Part shown: piece after piece, positions 17,217 through 20,199 of the stretch
How the letters are laid out: every line of letters begins with the position of its first letter
Numbering within the stretch: position 1 is the first letter of the stretch
From: Gammaproteobacteria bacterium
Lineage (GTDB): Bacteria > Pseudomonadota > Gammaproteobacteria > GCA-001735895
DNA: 20,199 nt
Assembly (NCBI GenBank): GCA_015494335.1
Contig: WGBK01000436.1
Span: forward strand, 1 to 20,199
Reading direction: 5' to 3'
Made by a program: the position numbers and the translations under genes
The notes under the pieces: model-generated
Seen by the model: the letters and a program-made list of their open reading frames with translations, nothing else
Database searches by the model: none
What the model was told of the DNA's origin: nothing

Positions 17217-17424
17217 TGTCGTTATTCTGTTCTTCCGTCTGTCAACTATAGATACAAGTTAAAGTATTTTCTAGGAAAACCCGGCCCGAGGGCGCAAGAA
17301 AGCCGACTATAGCCGCCCTGCGCGGGAAAAACGCGACCGAGTCCAACAATTGAACCCGCCGGCGACGCTCTCATGCCGATTTCATGAACGGCCCCCAGGA
17401 CCGACACCCTTTGGAGCCAAACAC

Positions 17425-17451
17425 AAAAAGGCCGGCCCCGAGGGACCGGCC
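17425..17451 (-). terminator. rho-independent terminator after the DsrE-family gene
   Basis: On the minus strand, GGCCGGTCC pairs with the GGGCCGGCC arm (one G-U pair) around a CTCG loop. The hairpin is followed by TTTTTGTGT. It begins 34 bp after the DsrE-family stop. The remaining 208 bp up to the start of the PP2C-fusion gene (17217-17424) holds no gene that I can support and presumably the promoter of that fusion gene, whose boxes are unclear. Confidence 0.88.
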
Positions 17452-17484
17452 TGCCAGGGTTCAGGGCGTGGCCCTGACCCGAGA

Positions 17485-17925
17485 TTACGGACGGATGTAG
17501 GAATAGCCCTTTTCCTGCAACTCCATGATGCGCAGCACGCCGGCGGGAACGACTTTCACACCCTGCAGCAGCTTGGGCTTCTTGCCCTTCTTCTTTTCGA
17601 TCTTCTTCATGGTATTGGCGCAGGCGCTGAAGGTGATGTCCTGCATGGCCAGGCTTTCAACGCGCTTGGCCTGCTTGCTCTTCTTCGTCAACAGGCTCAG
17701 ACCCGGGCCGTAGGCCACGATTTCGACATCGACATTGTCCATGCCCAGCGCCTTCTGCAGGTTCACGGCGTTATTGAGTGCAATTCTCTGGGTACGCGGA
17801 TCATCGGTACTGACCTGGATCACGACCTTGTGCTTGGCGCCCATGTCGCCGGCAACGGCGAAGCCGGAAAAGGAAAACAGCAGCGCGATGGCCAGCAGTG
17901 CGGATGACAGTGATTTGATGTTCAT
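17485..17925 (-). CDS. exported DsrE-family protein
   Basis: This small protein of 146 residues has a clear signal peptide (hydrophobic core about 8-22, probable cut after AVA at 25), giving a mature periplasmic protein of about 120 residues. The mature part has the DsrE/DsrF-like fold pattern: KVVIQVSTDD strand, LNNAVNLQKALG helix, VDVEIVAYGPGL strand, then the conserved single cysteine C102 in ITFSACANTM. DsrE-family proteins carry sulfur on such a cysteine or bind small ligands. Whether this exported form does either is not known. A lysine-rich stretch (KKIEKKKGKKPK, 107-118) is notable. A strong Shine-Dalgarno AAGGAGAG precedes the ATG. It is divergent from the ArsS-like operon. Confidence 0.85.
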   Translation of the reverse strand: MNIKSLSSALLAIALLFSFSGFAVAGDMGAKHKVVIQVSTDDPRTQRIALNNAVNLQKALGMDNVDVEIVAYGPGLSLLTKKSKQAKRVESLAMQDITFSACANTMKKIEKKKGKKPKLLQGVKVVPAGVLRIMELQEKGYSYIRP

Positions 17926-17991
17926 GTTTCTCTCCTTTGAGTTTCTGATTGTTGTCGGGTGGTTCTCATGAGTCGTGACGGGGGAACCCTG

Positions 17992-18000
17992 TGATATATT
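17992..18000 (+). promoter_or_regulatory. extended -10 upstream of the ArsS-like operon
   Basis: TGATATATT contains a TATATT hexamer (17995-18000) with TG one base upstream, the extended -10 arrangement. No consensus -35 is present at the usual distance. A start near 18007 would leave too little leader for the ATG at 18013 but fits the ATG at 18043. Confidence 0.45.
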
Positions 18001-18042
18001 CCCCGGTCTTCAATGGGAAGACACCGAGGCGTACCTTATCAC

Positions 18043-19008
18043 ATGCTCGACACTTGGCCACTATTGCGGGACAGCCGCTTCCCCGCTCTCAGCCGTAGAC
18101 CGCTGGAAATCCTGCAGGTCAACCTCGGCTACCTCTGCAACCAGCAGTGCCTCCATTGCCATGTCAACGCGGGGCCGAAACGCAGCGAGCAGATGCAACG
18201 CCCCACCGTGGAACGCCTGTTGGAACTGCTTGCCCGACCCGGCATACACACCCTGGATCTGACCGGCGGCGCTCCGGAAATGAACCCCCTGTTTCGCGAG
18301 CTGGTCGTCGAGGCCCGGCAGCGGGGCGTCAAGGTCATCGACCGTTGCAATCTGACCATTCTCAACGAACCCGGCTACGAAGACCTGGTCGATTTCCTCG
18401 CCGAAAACCGGGTCGAAGTGGTCGCCTCCCTGCCCTGTTATCTCGAGGAAAATGTCGATGGCCAGCGCGGCAAGGGCGTGTACCAGCGCAGCATCGACGG
18501 ACTGCGCCAGCTCAATGCCGCCGGCTACGGCCAGCCCGACTCCAATCTGGTGCTGAACCTCGTCTACAACCCGACCGGCCCCTACCTGCCGCCGGGGCAG
18601 CAGCAGCTCGAGGCCGACTACAAGCAGCGCCTCTACGACGACCATGGCATCCGTTTCAACCGTCTGTTCACCATCACCAACATGCCGATTGCCCGCTTCG
18701 GCAGCATGCTGATCTCGAAAGGGGATTTCGAAGCCTACATGAACCTGCTCAAGGACTCGATGAACCTGGCCACCCTCGACGGATTGATGTGCATCAACCA
18801 GCTCAGCGTGGACTGGCGCGGTTATGTCTACGACTGCGACTTCAACCAGATGCTCCGGCTCCATCTCGACCACCCGGACAGTGGCGAACCGCTGCACCTC
18901 GACCATCTCGACGACATCGACCTCGACGCCATCCCGATCCGCGTGGCCGATCACTGCTACGGTTGCACCGCCGGCCAGGGCAGCAGCTGCGGCGGCGCCC
19001 TCGACTGA
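18043..19008 (+). CDS. arsS: ArsS-type radical SAM/Cys-rich protein
   Basis: The 321-residue protein has a radical SAM core with CNQQCLHC (C32, C36, C39), a TGGAPEMNP motif, and a C-terminal cysteine-rich tail (C305, C308, C316 in CYGCTAGQGSSC). This matches the radical SAM/Cys-rich family (TIGR04167), whose studied members (ArsS) attach a 5'-deoxyadenosyl group to dimethylarsenite in arsenosugar synthesis. I start at the ATG of MLDTWPLL because family members begin this way. The ATG ten codons earlier lies too near the probable promoter start. The stop is 9 bp before the glycosyltransferase ATG, forming an operon. No ArsM methyltransferase is in the window, so an arsenic role is inferred from family only. 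Confidence 0.85.
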   Translation: MLDTWPLLRDSRFPALSRRPLEILQVNLGYLCNQQCLHCHVNAGPKRSEQMQRPTVERLLELLARPGIHTLDLTGGAPEMNPLFRELVVEARQRGVKVIDRCNLTILNEPGYEDLVDFLAENRVEVVASLPCYLEENVDGQRGKGVYQRSIDGLRQLNAAGYGQPDSNLVLNLVYNPTGPYLPPGQQQLEADYKQRLYDDHGIRFNRLFTITNMPIARFGSMLISKGDFEAYMNLLKDSMNLATLDGLMCINQLSVDWRGYVYDCDFNQMLRLHLDHPDSGEPLHLDHLDDIDLDAIPIRVADHCYGCTAGQGSSCGGALD

Positions 19009-19017
19009 CCACGCGGG

Positions 19018-19689
19018 ATGCGTTTCAGCATCATCGTTCCGACGCTGAACGAAGCCGCCCGCCTGGACCACGCGTTGAGGGATCTGGTTGCTGGCATCGA
19101 GCGTTTCTCCGAATGCGAGATCATCGTCTGCGACGGCGGCAGCGGCGACGCGACCCTCGATATCGCCCGTCGTCACCCGGTGCAATTGCTCGAGACCGAG
19201 CGCGGTCGCGCGCGCCAGATGAACGCCGGCGCCGAGCGTGCTCTCGGCGAATGGCTGGTCTTTCTCCATGCCGACACCCGCCTGCCCGCCGACTGGATAC
19301 AGGCCATCGAGTCCTGCGAGGCCGAATGGGGGCGCTTCGATGTACGCCTTTCCGGCCGGCACCCCCTGCTGCGAGTGGTCGAATCGACGATGAACCTGCG
19401 CTCCCGCCTGAGCGGCATCGCCACCGGTGACCAAGTCCTGTTCTTTCGCCGCGATTTCTTCGCCCGCCTGGGCGGCTATCCCGACATCTCGTTGATGGAA
19501 GACATCACCATCAGCAAACTGGCCAAGCGCCTTTCCCCGCCCGCCTGTCTGCGTCAACGGGTAGTGACTTCTTCGCGTCGCTGGGAAAAACAGGGTATTC
19601 TGCGAACCATACTGCTGATGTGGCGATTGCGCCTGGCCTACTGGCTGGGCGCGGACCCGAAGCGCCTGCACCGGATCTACTATGGATGA
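19018..19689 (+). CDS. family 2 glycosyltransferase (TIGR04283 type)
   Basis: The 223-residue protein is a small GT-A fold transferase. It starts with FSIIVPTLNEAARLD and has CDGGSGDAT (about residues 39-47), GRARQMNAGAERALGEWLVFLHADTRLP with the DxD-like HADT, and MEDITISK late in the domain. This pattern is the TIGR04283 group, regularly found beside ArsS-type radical SAM proteins and TIGR04282 proteins. It has been proposed to add a sugar in arsenosugar or related small-molecule synthesis, but activity is not shown for most members. It has no transmembrane anchor. Its end overlaps the next gene start by 8 bp, so translation is coupled. Confidence 0.88.
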   Translation: MRFSIIVPTLNEAARLDHALRDLVAGIERFSECEIIVCDGGSGDATLDIARRHPVQLLETERGRARQMNAGAERALGEWLVFLHADTRLPADWIQAIESCEAEWGRFDVRLSGRHPLLRVVESTMNLRSRLSGIATGDQVLFFRRDFFARLGGYPDISLMEDITISKLAKRLSPPACLRQRVVTSSRRWEKQGILRTILLMWRLRLAYWLGADPKRLHRIYYG

Positions 19690-20199
19690 CGACGCAACCC
19701 TGCTGCAACTGTTTGCCCGCCTGCCGCAACGGGGCCGGGTAAAGAGCCGGCTGGCCGAGGAACTGGACGAGCAGCGCGCCCTCGAGATCTACCTGCACTG
19801 TCTGCGCCACAACCTGAAGCTGCTGGACAGTCTCGAACAGGACTGTCAGCTGTGGATCGACCGGCCCGGCGAGCATCCACTGTTCGACGGTCGCGAAATC
19901 CGCCTTCAACAGGGCGGGGATCTCGGCGAGCGCATGACCCATGCCATCAACGAAGGCCTGCAGGGCCATCGGCGCGTGCTTCTGATCGGTTCCGACTGTC
20001 TCGACATGAACCCCGGCTGCCTCGCCCGGGCCGCACGGCGGCTGGGGGATCACGACCTGGTGCTGACTCCCGCCGAGGATGGCGGCTTCGTGCTCATCGG
20101 CAGCCGCCGCCCTCTGCCACCGACCCTGTTCGAGGGTGTCGCCTGGGGCAGCGAATGGGTGCTGCGGCAGACCCTGGAAAACGCCCTTGCCGACGGCCT
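19682..20199 (+). CDS. TIGR04282/DUF2064 nucleotidyltransferase-like protein (runs off the window)
   Basis: An open frame from the ATG at 19682 continues without stop to the window end (172 full codons). It begins LLQLFARLPQRGRVKSRLAEEL, the nucleotidyltransferase-like motif usually seen as KxPxPGRVKTRLA, and later has LLIGSDCLDMNP and LTPAEDGGFVLIGSRRP, both typical of DUF2064. The family has a GT-A or cofactor-guanylyltransferase-like fold, and its reaction is not established. It overlaps the glycosyltransferase by 8 bp. Families have about 200-230 residues, so roughly 30-60 are missing. The usual proline in the PGR motif is replaced (PQRGR), a mild variation. Confidence 0.88.
   Translation, partial: MDDDATLLQLFARLPQRGRVKSRLAEELDEQRALEIYLHCLRHNLKLLDSLEQDCQLWIDRPGEHPLFDGREIRLQQGGDLGERMTHAINEGLQGHRRVLLIGSDCLDMNPGCLARAARRLGDHDLVLTPAEDGGFVLIGSRRPLPPTLFEGVAWGSEWVLRQTLENALADG

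Noticed and set aside
18061..19671. 536-codon open frame on the minus strand opposite arsS and the glycosyltransferase
   Set aside because: It mirrors two strongly recognised proteins, has no domain, and spans an operon junction. GC-rich shadow.

Overview
The window comes from a GC-rich gammaproteobacterium. Gene order and protein families (mrdA-rodA-mltB-rlpA-dacA-dat-ybeD-lipB-lipA, DsrE-like protein, H+-PPase with PPi-dependent phosphofructokinase) resemble sulfur-oxidising Chromatiales-type or methanotrophic Gammaproteobacteria. That placement is an inference from gene content; no rRNA or other phylogenetic marker was used. Coding density is high. I found no tRNA, rRNA, CRISPR array, transposase or prophage gene.

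Region 1 (1-8231, all minus strand) is a long, tightly packed cell-elongation and lipoate operon. It is read in the order mrdA (PBP2), rodA, mltB, rlpA, dacA, dat (D-amino acid transaminase), ybeD (DUF493), lipB, and lipA, which is cut by the window edge. Most junctions overlap or touch: ATGA mrdA/rodA, TGA-ATG rodA/mltB, GTGA mltB/rlpA, 8 bp dat/ybeD, 17 bp lipB/lipA. The products build and trim lateral-wall peptidoglycan, supply or recycle D-amino acids, and make lipoyl cofactors.

Region 2 (8321-13468) is a pyrophosphate block. It holds a membrane H+-pumping pyrophosphatase (hppA, K+-independent signature), adenylate kinase (adk), a divergent PPi-dependent 6-phosphofructokinase (pfp), and a soluble family I pyrophosphatase (ppa) behind a good extended -10 promoter. 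The adk-pfp intergenic region carries a perfect FNR/ANR half-site pair (TTGAT-N4-ATCAA) inside a larger inverted repeat. Together the genes couple glycolytic or Calvin-cycle sugar phosphate flux to PPi and the proton gradient.

Region 3 (13479-17216) is a signalling patch. It contains a REP-like palindrome, a small stand-alone diguanylate cyclase with an intact I-site, a divergent Ap4A-phosphorylase/GalT-like HIT-superfamily protein, and a convergent, stop-overlapping fusion protein. The fusion joins a PP2C phosphatase, one membrane helix and a formylglycine-generating-enzyme-like domain without its usual cysteines.

Region 4 (17425-20199) has an exported DsrE-family protein on the minus strand. 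Divergent from it is a plus-strand operon resembling arsenosugar biosynthesis: ArsS-type radical SAM protein, TIGR04283-type glycosyltransferase, and a TIGR04282/DUF2064-type nucleotidyltransferase-like protein that runs off the window.

The best leads are the FNR-linked PPi block and the PP2C-FGE-like fusion next to the HIT-family gene. Nothing here is clearly a wholly new system.
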